A stretch of 64,000 bases of DNA. Origin: Caballeronia sordidicola. Its GTDB lineage: Bacteria; Pseudomonadota; Gammaproteobacteria; Burkholderiales; Burkholderiaceae. The position numbers and the translations under genes were made by a program. The stretch is taken from positions 62,001 to 126,000 of the forward strand of contig NZ_FCOC02000011.1 of NCBI RefSeq assembly GCF_001544455.2, in the 5' to 3' direction. A model generated the notes under the pieces. The model ran no database searches. It saw only the letters and a list, made by a program, of their open reading frames with translations, and was not told the DNA's origin. Below are positions 63,864 to 64,000 of the stretch, in pieces (within the stretch, counting starts at the first letter, position 1; each line of letters starts with the position of its first letter).

Positions 63864-64000
63864 TTAACGATTCATCTGCACCGACCCGGACACATTCACG
63901 GTCACGGTCGACGTGCCCGCTTCAAGCGCCATGGGCGCGGCCATCTTTGCGTCTGCGCTCATGCTCCTGGCTGCCATCATCATCACCGGTCGCGGCGACG
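63864..64000 (-). CDS. SIMPL-domain (DUF541) protein, C-terminal end (partial)
   Basis: The minus-strand frame is open from the window edge to TAA at 63864-63866 and encodes about 45 residues ending E-A-G-T-S-T-V-T-V-N-V-S-G-S-V-Q-M-N-R. The preceding Met/Ala-rich stretch (R-P-V-M-M-M-A-A-R-S-M) and the final beta-strand are typical of the C-terminus of periplasmic SIMPL/DUF541 proteins. The rest lies outside the window. The identification rests on this short end only. Confidence 0.6.
   Translation of the reverse strand, partial: SPRPVMMMAARSMSADAKMAAPMALEAGTSTVTVNVSGSVQMNR

Overview
The window looks like the main chromosome of a Burkholderia-group betaproteobacterium (Burkholderia, Paraburkholderia or Caballeronia). 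It is GC-rich with short intergenic gaps. Its housekeeping order (rpmB-rpmG, fkpB-ispH, cysB/cysI-DUF934-cysHDN-cobA, cbiX-lptG-lptF/pepA-holC, ilvD/lysR-lgt) fits that group. The genus assignment is inferred from gene content and order; no 16S rRNA gene is present.

Layout. 1-4.3 kb: the 3' end of an exopolysaccharide locus (glycosyltransferase, Wzy-like polymerase, two glycosyltransferases), resembling the bceH-I-J-K order of cepacian clusters. 4.3-5.0 kb: a gene-free large imperfect palindrome. 5.0-10.6 kb: purN, an RsmB/NOP rRNA methyltransferase, a fatty-acid desaturase with an unusual C-terminal extension, then nadA-nadC. 10.6-21.8 kb: a histidine-utilisation block in two transcription units. 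The first is an amino-acid ABC transporter plus a HutH-like protein; the second is hutUDIFG. Both are preceded by HutC-type operators, but no hutC gene is visible. 21.8-26.8 kb: nadB, rpmG, rpmB and radC leftward, fkpB-ispH rightward. 27.2-32.4 kb: a complete livKHMGF branched-chain amino-acid importer. 32.4-42.9 kb: ypeA-argD, a ferredoxin/FNR reductase, an epimerase-like protein, an esterase lipoprotein, rsuA, poxB, a small secreted protein, and a NYN-type nuclease with a long disordered tail. 43.1-51.8 kb: tRNA-Leu(CAA), an orphan Liv-type binding protein, cysB, and the divergent sulfate-assimilation operon ending in cobA. 51.9-53.5 kb: a hipBA-type toxin-antitoxin pair. 53.6-64.0 kb: cbiX, lptG, lptF (with a 639-bp tandem duplication), pepA, holC, a hypothetical gene, a cytochrome c, ilvD, a LysR regulator, lgt, and the end of a SIMPL-domain gene.

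How the genes work together. The Hut enzymes follow the five-step route: urocanate to imidazolonepropionate, formiminoglutamate, formylglutamate (HutF), then glutamate plus formate (HutG). The linked ABC importer would supply histidine. The cys operon takes sulfate through APS (CysDN) and sulfite (CysH, APS-reductase type) to sulfide (CysI). CobA and, just beyond the hipBA insertion, CbiX would make the siroheme that CysI needs. NadA, NadB and NadC complete de novo NAD synthesis, although nadB is separated from nadAC by the hut block.

Most notable observations: (1) an apparently perfect in-frame 639-bp tandem duplication across the lptF/lptG junction, leaving intact lptF and lptG plus a chimeric ORF between them; (2) a HutH-like protein lacking the Ala-Ser-Gly triad that forms the MIO cofactor, and other catalytic residues; (3) HutC operators without a nearby hutC; (4) a ~680-bp palindromic repeat with a perfect 71-bp core; (5) a 12-bp motif shared by the hipB start region and both arms of a 23-bp hairpin next to it.
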